From Bacillus salacetis (GTDB lineage: Bacteria; Bacillota; Bacilli; Bacillales; Bacillaceae_B): a stretch of DNA of 64,000 nucleotides. Each line of letters starts with the position of its first letter. Positions within the stretch are counted from its first letter, which is position 1. The translations under genes and the position numbers were made by a program. The notes under the pieces were generated by a model, which saw nothing but the letters and a program-made list of their open reading frames with translations, was not told the DNA's origin and did not search any database. The DNA lies in NCBI RefSeq assembly GCF_003581585.1, contig NZ_QXIR01000006.1:62001-126000 (forward strand), written 5' to 3'. Shown in pieces: positions 46,427 through 54,821 of this stretch.

Positions 46427-46550
46427 GTGTATGACTCCTTTCATTACAAAGAATTTTTGAGACCTATCTCTGCGGTCTTTTGATAGCATGCCCCATAATT
46501 TTGGAAACTTGCATCCAGTACCAATATTTTTGTTAATGAAAGGGCGGTCC

Positions 46551-46606
46551 CTTTAATGCTTTAAAGCAGCCGGGGACAGTCCCCTGGTGCTTTAAAGCAT
46601 TAAAGA
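46551..46606. repeat. REP-like palindrome, copy 10 (single form)
   Basis: CTTTAATGCTTTAAAGCA, a GGGGACAGTCCCC block with a slightly diverged right foot (CTGGTGC), and the mirror arm. It lies between fabZ and the lipoprotein gene. Confidence 0.88.
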
Positions 46607-46640
46607 AGTCCAGCTGCTTCGGCAGCTGGACTTCTTGTTT
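46603..46640 (-). terminator. fabZ terminator
   Basis: AAGAAGTCCAGCTGC pairs perfectly with its complement across a TTCG tetraloop. Confidence 0.88.
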
Positions 46641-46642
46641 TG

Positions 46643-47077
46643 TTATTCTTGTTTTTCGCCTAATGCGAACATCATTTCTGTTTCGCAGGCTACTTCGCCG
46701 TCTACTGTAGCTACGGCTTTTCCTTTGCCGATTGCTCCGCGGAAGCGAACCATTTCGACTTCCAGGCGGAGAACGTCTCCCGGCTTCACCTGGCGCTTGA
46801 ACCGGCAGTTATCGATTCCTGTGAAGAACGCAAGGCGTCCGCGGTTTTCTTCCTTTTTCAGCATCGCCACTGCCCCGACTTGTGCCAACGCTTCTACGAT
46901 CAGGACTCCCGGCATTACAGGGTAATCCGGAAAATGGCCGTTAAAGAATTCTTCGTTTGCCGTTACATTCTTGATTCCCACGGCGCTTTTTCCCTCTTCG
47001 ACTTCAATGATCTTGTCCACTAGCAGGAATGGATAGCGGTGCGGGATAATTTCTTTGATTTGAGTAATATCGAGCAT
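46643..47077 (-). CDS. fabZ: 3-hydroxyacyl-ACP dehydratase FabZ
   Basis: FabZ dehydrates 3-hydroxyacyl-ACP in fatty-acid elongation. The ATG at 47077 follows AGGAGG at 7 bases; the product is 144 residues. Hot-dog fold motifs include [11 protein letters not shown] (catalytic His), [26 protein letters not shown] (given here in part; catalytic Glu in VEALAQ) and the GxGxAxVDG-like end. Its place beside flhOP and mbl matches B. subtilis ywpB. Confidence 0.96.
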   Translation of the reverse strand: MLDITQIKEIIPHRYPFLLVDKIIEVEEGKSAVGIKNVTANEEFFNGHFPDYPVMPGVLIVEALAQVGAVAMLKKEENRGRLAFFTGIDNCRFKRQVKPGDVLRLEVEMVRFRGAIGKGKAVATVDGEVACETEMMFALGEKQE

Positions 47078-47174
47078 CAAACTGCCTCCTTAATCCTTTA
47101 TGTACCTTTTCTTCTATCCATTCTACCTGAATTCTTCTTGGATAAAAAGTTATTTTGGATCAGCTCGCCATTTC

Positions 47175-47229
47175 GCTTTAGCGCTTTAAAGCAGCCGGGG
47201 ACTGTCCCCCAGTGCTTTAAAGCGTTAAA
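47175..47229. repeat. REP-like palindrome, copy 11 (single form)
   Basis: CGCTTTAGCGCTTTAAAGCA, GCCGGGGACTGTCCCC and a diverged right half ending AAAGCGTTAAA. It lies between fabZ and the EpuA-like gene. Confidence 0.88.
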
Positions 47230-47260
47230 AACCCGGCCTTCTGTAAGGAGACCGGGGTTG
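47229..47260 (-). terminator. Terminator of the flhO-flhP-epuA-like operon
   Basis: AACCCCGG pairs with CCGGGTT on the minus strand, followed by TTTAACG. Confidence 0.75.
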
Positions 47261-47268
47261 ATTTTTAG

Positions 47269-47553
47269 TTATTGTTCTTTTTTGACTATATCGATAATGT
47301 GCTGCCATGTGGATTTGTCCAGTACATCCATCGGTTTGCCGTCCCCTATGACGCCATATCCGAACATGGCGCCTCCAATGACACATCCGGCAAGAAGCAC
47401 AACAAACAGGATGATTCGCAGCCAGATCGGAAGAACACGGATTCTTACCCACTTGCCGGGCTTTTCTTCCGCTCTGTTTTTCTTATTCTTTTTTTCCGCT
47501 TTGATTTCTTCCCTTGTTTTGCCTTCTTCTTGCAGAATTTGCTTTTCAGTCAT
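47269..47553 (-). CDS. EpuA-like protein (annotated elsewhere as RNA polymerase subunit beta)
   Basis: The ATG at 47553 follows AAAGGAG and overlaps the flhP stop region. The 94-residue protein has a charged cytoplasmic part, one transmembrane helix (about 52-75) and a short extracellular tail. This family (EpuA) is often mislabelled as an RNA polymerase beta subunit, although it is a small membrane protein. Function unknown. Confidence 0.8.
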   Translation of the reverse strand: MTEKQILQEEGKTREEIKAEKKNKKNRAEEKPGKWVRIRVLPIWLRIILFVVLLAGCVIGGAMFGYGVIGDGKPMDVLDKSTWQHIIDIVKKEQ

Positions 47554-47566
47554 TGTTTTAACTCCT

Positions 47567-48403
47567 TTAACGGATTCCATTTACAAGTCCCATCATTTGA
47601 TCTGCCATCGAGATGGAACGGCTTTGGAATTGATATGCCCTCTGGACATTCAGCATGTCCGTCATTTCTTTCCCTATGTCGACATTGGAACCTTCCAATG
47701 TGCTTTGAGCGAGGCCGATATTATTTCGCAAGGCACCGTTCATGTTGGTGAGAATTTCATCTTCAGTGACTCCCAGCCCCTGCAGATCGTCCGGCAGTCC
47801 CAAAAGGTTTTGGCCGGCCTGCTCCATGAACTGAGGTTTTTCAATTGTTACTATTCCAAGGTTAAATGGCACTCCTGCGATAGTCAACTGTCCATTTTCA
47901 CCAAGACGAATGTCTTGGCTGTTCATTTCCGCCTCTGTAAAGGTGATAAAGTCATCATTTTCATCAAGGATGGCATGTCCCTGGCCATTCACCAGCATCA
48001 TTTCGCCATTGCCTGCCGGGTTTGCATAGAAAGCACCATCTCTTGTGAAACGTACTTTCGCTCCATCTTCCCCCTGAACAAGGACTTTGAAAAATTGATT
48101 GCGTGCAGTCAGGGCGAAATCGAGATTCCTGCCTGTTGACTTTAAAGAACCTTGGGCAAGATTGATTTCAGACTGTGACAGCTTTGCGCCAACACCCTGG
48201 CGAATGCCTGCAGGGGTCATTCTGCCATTGATATCCCTGTCAGCTTTTTGGTTATTGACCTGCTGGAACAGCAGTTCCGAAAACATGGATTCCCTGCGCT
48301 TATAGCCATTTGTGTCACTGTTCGCGAGGTTATGTCCGATTGTATCCATCTGCTTCTGCAGCTGGTTCAATGTATTGGTTGCGCTGATCATCGTTCTGTT
48401 CAT
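47567..48403 (-). CDS. flhP: Flagellar hook-basal body rod protein FlhP
   Basis: The 278-residue protein is a FlgF/FlgG-type rod protein: N-terminal flagellin-like helix with NLANSDTNGYKRRES, a central beta domain, and the C-terminal rod domain (LEGSNVDIGKEMTDMLNVQR). It follows flhO by 16 bases. Distal rod subunits export through the flagellar secretion system. Confidence 0.92.
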   Translation of the reverse strand: MNRTMISATNTLNQLQKQMDTIGHNLANSDTNGYKRRESMFSELLFQQVNNQKADRDINGRMTPAGIRQGVGAKLSQSEINLAQGSLKSTGRNLDFALTARNQFFKVLVQGEDGAKVRFTRDGAFYANPAGNGEMMLVNGQGHAILDENDDFITFTEAEMNSQDIRLGENGQLTIAGVPFNLGIVTIEKPQFMEQAGQNLLGLPDDLQGLGVTEDEILTNMNGALRNNIGLAQSTLEGSNVDIGKEMTDMLNVQRAYQFQSRSISMADQMMGLVNGIR

Positions 48404-48419
48404 CGGTCAGTCCCCTCTC

Positions 48420-49262
48420 CTAGCCATTGACACGGCCAATTTCATTCACTGCTTTTTCCAGGCTTCTGTCATACGCCTGTAAAACCTTTTGATTGGCTTC
48501 GAATGATCTGTAGGAAGTCATCATATCGGTCATCGTTTTAGCGGTATCAACATTGGAGCGCTCGATAAAACCTTGCTGCATCCCGAATGCTGCCTCACTG
48601 CCGTATGCATCTGGAAGGGGCTGGTTATCTTCTGTCCTGAAAAGACCGTCCCCTTCTTTTGTCAGCCTGTTTGGATTGAGCGCAAAGCCTATACCCAGTC
48701 TTGCTGACTCAATTTCATTCACCAGGACTCGGCCTTCTTCCGTGATTTTGAACTCATCGGAAGGCATCTGGATCCGCTGGCCATTTTGATCCAGGACATA
48801 TAAGCCGCTCGCAGATGTTAAAAATCCTTGTCCATCCACGTTGAAGTTTCCATTTCTGGTGTAACGAGGTGTTCCGTCTCCGCCTTGAAGAGTGAAGAAC
48901 ACTCCTCCCCGCAAGCCGGTTTCAGGGTCGACAGGAATAGTTCCGTCAACCAGCGCGACATCCGTCAATCTTTCTGTTTCCTGGAGATCCCCCTGTAGGA
49001 ATGCCGGGATCGTTTCCTGCATGTAAACCCCCGTATTCAATGCCCCCACCTGTTGGGACATAGGTATTTTAAGGCCGTTCTTGGTCGGGACATCCAGCTT
49101 TTGTCCCTGCAATGACAGCAGCATTTCCGGGAAGGCCTTCATTGAAGACTGATCCGCTTTATATCCCGGGGTATTGGCATTGGACAGATTGTTTGACAGC
49201 ATTTCTGTTTTCCGTTGCTGGGAAAGCATCCCGGAGGCAACAGTATAGAATCCGCGCAGCAT
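48420..49262 (-). CDS. flhO: Flagellar hook-basal body rod protein FlhO
   Basis: The ATG at 49262 follows AAAGAGGTG; the 280-residue protein begins MLRGFYTVASGMLSQQRKTE, has NLSNANTPGYKAD, and ends with the rod-type helix (ERSNVDTAKTMTDMMTSYR). Together with FlhP it forms the rod region; the pair lies next to mbl as in B. subtilis. Confidence 0.92.
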   Translation of the reverse strand: MLRGFYTVASGMLSQQRKTEMLSNNLSNANTPGYKADQSSMKAFPEMLLSLQGQKLDVPTKNGLKIPMSQQVGALNTGVYMQETIPAFLQGDLQETERLTDVALVDGTIPVDPETGLRGGVFFTLQGGDGTPRYTRNGNFNVDGQGFLTSASGLYVLDQNGQRIQMPSDEFKITEEGRVLVNEIESARLGIGFALNPNRLTKEGDGLFRTEDNQPLPDAYGSEAAFGMQQGFIERSNVDTAKTMTDMMTSYRSFEANQKVLQAYDRSLEKAVNEIGRVNG

Positions 49263-49361
49263 GTTGGGCACCTCTTTTTCCGTACATTTTTATCTAACAA
49301 TTATTATATCGGATCCTTTTCGGGATTGTTATGTGTTTCTTTCAATTGGTTGTTATTGGTA

Positions 49362-50363
49362 TCAGCTGATTTTCCTTCTGCTGATCTTATCGATGTTTTC
49401 CAGCATGATGCCTGTCCCGATTGCTACACAGTTCATAGGGTTTTCAGCCACAAGGACAGGTACTTTGAGTTCTTCGGCAAGCAGCTGATCGATCCCGTGT
49501 AAAAGTGCACCGCCGCCTGTAAGGATGACTCCTCTATCGATGATATCCGCAGAAAGTTCCGGTGGCGTTCTCTCAAGGACATTCTTGGCAGCTTGTACAA
49601 TGACAGCTACAGACTCACGAAGCGCTCCTTCGATCTCTGCAGATTTTACAGTGATTGTTCTTGGAAGACCGGAAACCATATCACGGCCGCGGATTTCCAT
49701 GGATTCGTCGCGGGATCCAGGGAATACTGTCCCGATGTTGATTTTGATATCTTCAGCTGTGCGTTCACCAATCAAGAGCTTGTACTCTTTTTTGATATAG
49801 CTGAGGATTTCCGCATCGAACTTATCACCAGCCATTTTGATGGAAGATGCTGTAACGATGTCACCCATGGAAAGAACGGCTACATCCGTTGTTCCTCCCC
49901 CGATGTCCACGACCATGTTCCCATAAGGCTGGAAGATATCCATTCCGGCACCGATCGCTGCAACTTTCGGCTCTTCTTCAAGGTAAACCTTTTTGCCGCC
50001 GCTTTTTTCAGCTGCTTCCCTGATCGCCTTTTGCTCGACGCTTGTGATGTTTGTAGGGCAGCAGATCAGAATGCGGGGCTTGGACAGCAGCCCTTTTACA
50101 TTCAGCTTGTTAATGAAATGCTTCAGCATGGATTCTGTTACATCGAAATCCGCGATGACGCCATCCTTCAATGGACGCATTGCCGCAATGTTTCCAGGTG
50201 TACGTCCAACCATTCGCCTGGCTTCTTCACCGACAGCAAGGACTTTGTTGTTGGTGCGGTCGATTGCCACTACAGAAGGCTCGTTCAGGACGATTCCTTT
50301 TCCTTTCACATGGATCAATACATTAGCCGTTCCCAGGTCAATTCCAATATCTTTCGCTAACAT
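49362..50363 (-). CDS. mbl: Actin-like cell shape protein Mbl
   Basis: Mbl is an MreB paralogue that organises side-wall synthesis. The ATG at 50363 follows AGAAGGGAG; the product is 333 residues. Actin-fold phosphate loops DIGIDLGTANVLIHVKGKGI (phosphate 1) and VVDIGGGTTDVAVLS (phosphate 2), and the adenosine motif VILTGGGALLHG are visible. Context next to spoIIID and flhO supports Mbl rather than MreB. Confidence 0.96.
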   Translation of the reverse strand: MLAKDIGIDLGTANVLIHVKGKGIVLNEPSVVAIDRTNNKVLAVGEEARRMVGRTPGNIAAMRPLKDGVIADFDVTESMLKHFINKLNVKGLLSKPRILICCPTNITSVEQKAIREAAEKSGGKKVYLEEEPKVAAIGAGMDIFQPYGNMVVDIGGGTTDVAVLSMGDIVTASSIKMAGDKFDAEILSYIKKEYKLLIGERTAEDIKINIGTVFPGSRDESMEIRGRDMVSGLPRTITVKSAEIEGALRESVAVIVQAAKNVLERTPPELSADIIDRGVILTGGGALLHGIDQLLAEELKVPVLVAENPMNCVAIGTGIMLENIDKISRRKIS

Positions 50364-50613
50364 TTTCTTGTTCTCCCTTCTCAATTTCAACGCTTTTTCA
50401 AAGCCATCCTATTTATTATCAAAGTAATATCGTTGGTTGTTTAAATTATTTAAAATAGGGAATAGAAAAAACTTCACCTAATTTATTATTTTACCATAAA
50501 TATGTCGAAAGCAGGTACTAATTGTCTATTTTTTGTCAAGAAAAACATATTAGCGCAACCTGATTACAATATGAAATAAATGCATTCTGTTTCAGATGCC
50601 CGTCGGCCAGTGT

Positions 50614-50752
50614 GGCAATATAAATTGAAGTGTCCATCCGGTGATGGATAAAGGACCTTCATTGCCAAGGATTTTTAAAACAGAAACCGAAACCTGGCTG
50701 CCACGGGAGCCAGAGGAATACGGCTGATCCTCAGGGGCTGCCCCATTCCTCT
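50614..50752. other. Unassigned structured element between mbl and spoIIID
   Basis: Three stem-loops follow each other: a nested hairpin GGCAAT/ATTGCC (50614-50619, 50661-50666) with inner GAAG/CTTC and TCCATC/GATGGA; CTGGCT/AGCCAG (50694-50699, 50708-50713); and AGAGGAAT/ATTCCTCT (50712-50719, 50745-50752) with two small inner stems. I could not match this to a known riboswitch, ribozyme or repeat. An 80-codon minus-strand frame across it (50675-50917) has no ribosome binding site. Confidence 0.45.
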
Positions 50753-50892
50753 CCAATCTACCGATAGCAACTTATTTATACTATTGAGTATTCCTCCAAC
50801 ATTTATATAATCATTCCGCCACCGCTTAAGTTTTTTACAATGCTGATGAAAGTGACCTGATTCCAATATATTTACCTTTTTGGCCATATAAA

Positions 50893-50937
50893 TAAAAGCA
50901 CCAGGTATCATATCCATCTTGATACCTGGTGCTTTTC
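50893..50937 (-). terminator. spoIIID terminator
   Basis: A 17-base perfect stem (AAAAGCACCAGGTATCA and complement) right at the end of spoIIID. Confidence 0.9.
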
Positions 50938-51199
50938 AATTGATTTCGAGTTCATCTTTTTTATATTTCTTCTTGGTTGCTTCCCCACCGCGGAGATGGC
51001 GGATTGATTTATGGTAATCGAGAATATCTTTTACTTCGTTTGCGAGTTCAGGATTAATTTCAGGTAACCTTTCTGTCAGGTCTTTATGAACGGTACTTTT
51101 CGATACGCCAAACTCTTTCGCTATGACACGAACGGTTTTCTTTGTCTCCACGATATATTTCCCAATCTTTACTGTTCTCTCTTTGATGTAATCGTGCAC
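50936..51199 (-). CDS. spoIIID: Sporulation transcription regulator SpoIIID
   Basis: SpoIIID is a mother-cell DNA-binding protein that modulates sigma-E and sigma-K genes. A GTG start at 51199 follows GGGAGG. The 87-residue protein (93 in B. subtilis) has the helix-turn-helix VRVIAKEFGVSKSTVHKDL and a basic C-terminal helix (KKKYKKDE). Position beside mbl is conserved. Confidence 0.96.
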   Translation of the reverse strand: MHDYIKERTVKIGKYIVETKKTVRVIAKEFGVSKSTVHKDLTERLPEINPELANEVKDILDYHKSIRHLRGGEATKKKYKKDELEIN

Positions 51200-51514
51200 A
51201 CCACTCTACCTCCCTAAATTGGATGGAGAAGTGTGAAATGAGACTCGCTCTCGCTTTAACTTCTGCTGGATGGCCGCACTGCTTCTTATTTGCGGCAGAA
51301 AGCCTTATTTACTGCTTATCAGCTTCCCGGATACTGTATATGAACATGATGATGGCACTTTCCCTGTCTGAATAAACGACTCTTCACCTCAAACACTCTC
51401 TTTTTTGTCAGGTTTGTTTCATTTTATTAAGCATGGTCAAGATATATGCAAGAAAAAGTGAATAAGGACAAGGGTACAATCGTTATTTTCTGAATTTTCA
51501 TCAATTTAACTTCC
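51200..51514. other. Intergenic region upstream of spoIIID
   Basis: No gene seen. A sigma-E promoter is expected here; a GCATATAT...CATGCTTA arrangement near 51435-51460 (minus strand) is suggestive but does not fit the spacing well. Confidence 0.3.
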
Positions 51515-51919
51515 TCATGTCCTGGCACCGCTGCCTCCTAAAAGCTTCAGAAATTCAGAAACGGGATAGGTGGTTGTGATTGAATCGTTGATGGCCCTGT
51601 GACGCAGGTATACCATCGTTCCGAAGTCTTGGCCCGGACTGGATATCAGATTTAGTTGAGTGGATCAATGACTTCGCGGGCAGGAAGGGACCCGCTTTTT
51701 CGTTTACACTCGCTCATAAGAAGCTTCCGATAAAAAAGGGGTACTGGCCGACCAGGTAGACTTGTGCTGTATCTAACCTAATTCAAGAAAGAATACTGCC
51801 CCTCCTATTGGCAGCCCCCGTGGTCTCCGCTTCAAAATCCCGGACAAATGAGTTATTTCCCGAGAAATTTGTCGATGCAGATGATTGTATGGCAGAATGA
51901 GCTGTTCCTTGGTCAAGCT
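51515..51919 (-). pseudogene. Decayed DnaQ-like (DEDDh) 3'-5' exonuclease
   Basis: Three pieces in different minus-strand frames read like a DEDDh exonuclease: SLTKEQLILPYNHLHRQISR..THLSGI (the xIxxxIxxLxGI region), LDTAQVYLVGQY...LPAREVIDPLN, and LISSPGQDFGTMVYLRHRAINDS...EFLKLLGG, where HRAIND fits the ExoIII-epsilon HxAxxD motif. At least two frameshifts and a lost DxExT motif are needed to explain it, and stop codons interrupt every frame. Assignment rests on short motifs and is tentative. Confidence 0.5.
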
Positions 51920-51941
51920 TTGGAGGTGAGCCAATGGTTAA

Positions 51942-51992
51942 AAATGAAAAACTGCACCCCTTTCCACCCTAAAAAAGATGGAGGAGTGCAGC
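51942..51992 (-). terminator. Terminator of the sodium:solute symporter gene
   Basis: CTGCAC.CCT..CCA pairs with TGG.AGG.GTGCAG; on the minus strand TTTTTCATTTTTA follows. Confidence 0.75.
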
Positions 51993-52008
51993 CTTCTTTA
52001 ATTCCTCA

Positions 52009-53676
52009 TTATTTATTCATTGTCACATCATCATTGATCCAGACTTCCCCATCCTTGAACGTCATTTGTTCAGGATAGCGGAGATCGATAACTTCTTCCT
52101 GGATTTTTTGGGATGGCGCTTTGGTAGATAAGGAGACAATGATATTAGTCAGGAATCCAGCCACTGCGCCGAATACACCTGCTCCTGTATCGATGATGCC
52201 GAATAAGGAGATGCCCTCTCTTGCCAGGAAGATATAGGTCAGGGTAACACCAAGGCCCACCAGCAGCCCGGAAATGACTCCTGCTGCATTTGAACGCTTC
52301 CACCACACCCCAAGCACAAGGGCAGGGAAAAACGTGCCTGAGGCAAGCGCAAAGGCCCATGCGACGATCTGGGTGATGACACCTGGAGGATTCAACGCAA
52401 CCAAACCGGCAAGAAGAGTTGCAACCACAATTGTCCACCGGGCAACAGCAAGCCTGTTCTTGTCAGTGGAATTCGGCCTGAACACCCTGTAGTAAATATC
52501 GTGGGCGAAGGATGAGGAAATCGCCATCATCAGTCCCCCGGCAGTGGATAAGGCAGCAGCCATCGCACCCGCAGCTACAAGACCGATTACAAATACTCCA
52601 AGATTGGCAATCTCGGGCGTAGCCATTACAACGATATCGTTGGAAATGACCAACTCTGTCCATTGTAGGATGCCATCCCCGTTGCTGTCGGCGATCTGCA
52701 GTTTGCCTGTGTCCACCCAGGATGTCGTCCATGCCGGCAGTTCACTGATTCTTTGCCCCGCAACCTTCGTCATCAAAATAAAACGCGAGAAGGCCGCATA
52801 GGCAGGCGCTGATAGATAAAGAAGCCCGATGAACAACAGAGCCCAAGCCCCTGACCATCGGGCCGCTTTCATGGTCGATACCGTATAGAAACGGACGATG
52901 ACATGCGGAAGCCCCGCTGTACCGGCCATCAATGTGAACATGAGGGCCATGAACTGCCACTTGGTCCCGTTCGTGAATGGAGCAAAATATTCCGATATGC
53001 CGAGCTCACGGTCCAGCTCGCCCATTTTACCAATCAGCTCTCCATAAGAAATCCAAGGCAGCGGGTTGTTAGTCAGCTGCAGACTCATGAATATGACAGG
53101 GATGAGGTAGGCAATGATCAAAATGATATACTGCGCTACCTGTGTCCATGTTATCCCCTTCATGCCGCCGAACGCCGCATAGAATGCAATCAAAACAACG
53201 CCGATCATTGTCCCGACTTTTGCATCGATTTCAAAAAGACGGCCGATCACCACCCCCGAACCTGATAACTGGCCGATGGAATATGTGAACGAGATGATGA
53301 TGGTACAGATGGCAGCAATGACACGCGCCGTATGGCTGTTATAACGGTCCCCGATGAATTCCGGCACCGTATACCGTCCATACTTCCTTAACTGCGGGGC
53401 CAAAAGGAAGGTCAACAGCAGATATCCGCCTGTCCACCCCATGATATAGGCAAGGCCATCATATCCCAGTATCATGACCGTTCCTGCCATACCAATGAAG
53501 GAAGCGGCGCTCATCCAGTCGGCGCCGATGGCCATTCCATTAAAGATCGGCGGTACCCCGCGGCCGGCAACATAGAAATCGGATGTCACCTTCGCCTTGT
53601 TATAAACCGCAATACCGATATAAAGAGCAAAAGTAGCTAAAATAATGGCTGTTGACACAATAAATTGCAAATCCAT
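52009..53676 (-). CDS. Sodium:solute symporter, acetate permease type (ActP/YwcA-like)
   Basis: The 555-residue protein has about 13 transmembrane segments and SSS-family features: DFYVAGRGVPPIFNGMAIG near the N-terminus, ADWMSAASFIG, and the Na-binding helix region SFTYSIGQLSGSGVVIGR. The family members ActP and YwcA carry acetate or other monocarboxylates. It is encoded downstream of a DUF4212 small subunit, which marks the two-component SSS subgroup. Substrate is inferred, not shown. Confidence 0.88.
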   Translation of the reverse strand: MDLQFIVSTAIILATFALYIGIAVYNKAKVTSDFYVAGRGVPPIFNGMAIGADWMSAASFIGMAGTVMILGYDGLAYIMGWTGGYLLLTFLLAPQLRKYGRYTVPEFIGDRYNSHTARVIAAICTIIISFTYSIGQLSGSGVVIGRLFEIDAKVGTMIGVVLIAFYAAFGGMKGITWTQVAQYIILIIAYLIPVIFMSLQLTNNPLPWISYGELIGKMGELDRELGISEYFAPFTNGTKWQFMALMFTLMAGTAGLPHVIVRFYTVSTMKAARWSGAWALLFIGLLYLSAPAYAAFSRFILMTKVAGQRISELPAWTTSWVDTGKLQIADSNGDGILQWTELVISNDIVVMATPEIANLGVFVIGLVAAGAMAAALSTAGGLMMAISSSFAHDIYYRVFRPNSTDKNRLAVARWTIVVATLLAGLVALNPPGVITQIVAWAFALASGTFFPALVLGVWWKRSNAAGVISGLLVGLGVTLTYIFLAREGISLFGIIDTGAGVFGAVAGFLTNIIVSLSTKAPSQKIQEEVIDLRYPEQMTFKDGEVWINDDVTMNK

Positions 53677-54027
53677 ATTTGTCCCCCTTTTTTCTTTCTT
53701 AATGGGTGAAGCGTTTATATTGATCCTTAAATTTTTCGTTGTTCAGGAGCAAAAAAATCATTGGCACTTTGGTAAAGCAACCCTTTAACTGATATGTGCA
53801 AAGGGCATCGTTGTATCCGATTAAAAAAGGACCGGGATGCCAAGCAATTCAAACGGAAGGTGCTCGATCTACTGCGGGATCGGCTTTCATGCTCATTCGT
53901 CTTGATGCACTTATCTCATGCAGGCGCCCTCCAATCCATACGTCGTTGAACGGCCGCTTCTGAATTTGGCTGGTAAGCCCCCATGCAATTACGTAGACCT
54001 GAACTTACCTGGAAGCTTTTTTGAGAA
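53677..54027. other. Gap between the two symporter genes
   Basis: No gene seen. GGCATC/GATGCC (about 53804 and 53835) makes a weak hairpin, and ACGGAAGGTGCTCGATCTACTGCGGGAT-like sequence near 53850-53880 is a fragment of the Bacillaceae repeat found at 43612. The 350-base separation is unusual for genes normally adjacent. Confidence 0.4.
53850..53882. repeat. Fragment of the 43612-type Bacillaceae repeat
   Basis: CGGAAGGTGCTCGA followed by CTGCGGGA matches the left arm of the outer repeat at 43612; the rest is lost. Confidence 0.5.
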
Positions 54028-54330
54028 TCAATGATCCAGTGTCTTTCCATAACTAAGACTCTCATTCTTACTTTCATCGATGCCGTATTTTCTATCAATC
54101 GAGTCACTTACCTTCGCATTGACGAACAACAGAATGATAAAAATGATGATTGCTCCTTGCGCACCCATGAAGTAATGAAGAGGAAAACCGTTGATTGTTA
54201 CATCACTCAGCCGTTCTGCAAACAATACAACGCCGAAAGATGAAATGAACCAGACAATTAAATAGAGAAAGATATACCGGTTTTTTTCCTTGAAATATTG
54301 ATCAGCAGTGGCCTTCTCAATCTTCTTCAT
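54028..54330 (-). CDS. DUF4212 symporter small subunit
   Basis: The ATG at 54330 follows AGGAGG; the 100-residue protein has two transmembrane segments (about 22-42 and 58-78) with IFLYLIVWFISSFGVVLF, GFPLHYFMGAQGAI and SDSIDRKYG, the pattern of small subunits that accompany SSS permeases. Its partner is the symporter downstream. Confidence 0.82.
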   Translation of the reverse strand: MKKIEKATADQYFKEKNRYIFLYLIVWFISSFGVVLFAERLSDVTINGFPLHYFMGAQGAIIIFIILLFVNAKVSDSIDRKYGIDESKNESLSYGKTLDH

Positions 54331-54344
54331 AAAATTCCTCCTAT

Positions 54345-54527
54345 TCATGACAAACTGAAAATGAACTTGACCGTATCAATGAAAGGCAAAGGGACGAGGA
54401 TGATCTGGACTAATCCATATCCGAACAAAGAAATGAAAGGAATCGCCAGGAATGAAGCTTTTTTCTTTTTAAGAGCAAGCACAAGGCAGGCTCCAGTGAT
54501 GATGATAAAACCTAAATATAATAACAA
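54345..54527 (-). CDS. Small membrane protein, 60 aa
   Basis: A TTG start follows AAAGGAGG at 8 bases. Two hydrophobic helices (about 2-20 and 25-50) surround KKKKAS. It lies 14 bases upstream of the DUF4212 gene and is likely co-transcribed; it may be a further accessory piece of the transporter. Not recognised. Confidence 0.65.
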   Translation of the reverse strand: MLLYLGFIIITGACLVLALKKKKASFLAIPFISLFGYGLVQIILVPLPFIDTVKFIFSLS

Positions 54528-54783
54528 TCTTTTACCTCCTTTGATAAAAAATACTGTAATATTCTGAATATTTAATTATAGGGTAATTATTAACACTGAA
54601 TGATTTACAGTCAAGTGGTTTTTGTAGACAAGTTCTGCTTGGTTTCTCAGCTTGTTGTGGAAATTTATTTTCCTGCAATATTTATAAATGAAGACTATAA
54701 TAGATGAGACTTACTGATTTAGGATAGATTATTTTGTTATAATAATTTTTTAAAGTCGAATTTCCCCGGAAATTTTTCTCGTG

Positions 54784-54813
54784 AAAAAGGCTGTCCAAAA
54801 TGGACAGCCCCTT
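54784..54813 (-). terminator. spoIIQ terminator
   Basis: GGCTGTCC pairs with GGACAGCC, followed on the minus strand by TTTTTCACG. Confidence 0.85.
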
Positions 54814-54821
54814 GATATTGT

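Noticed and set aside
50584-50760. Hammerhead, c-di-AMP, cobalamin and THF riboswitch readings of the mbl-spoIIID element.
   Set aside because: None of the required conserved core segments could be found on either strand.
50675-50917. An 80-codon minus-strand frame between mbl and spoIIID.
   Set aside because: No ribosome binding site; it runs through the spoIIID terminator and the three-hairpin element, so it is probably accidental.
51435-51470. Possible sigma-E promoter of spoIIID.
   Set aside because: Suggestive -35/-10-like words are present, but their spacing does not fit the consensus well enough to annotate.
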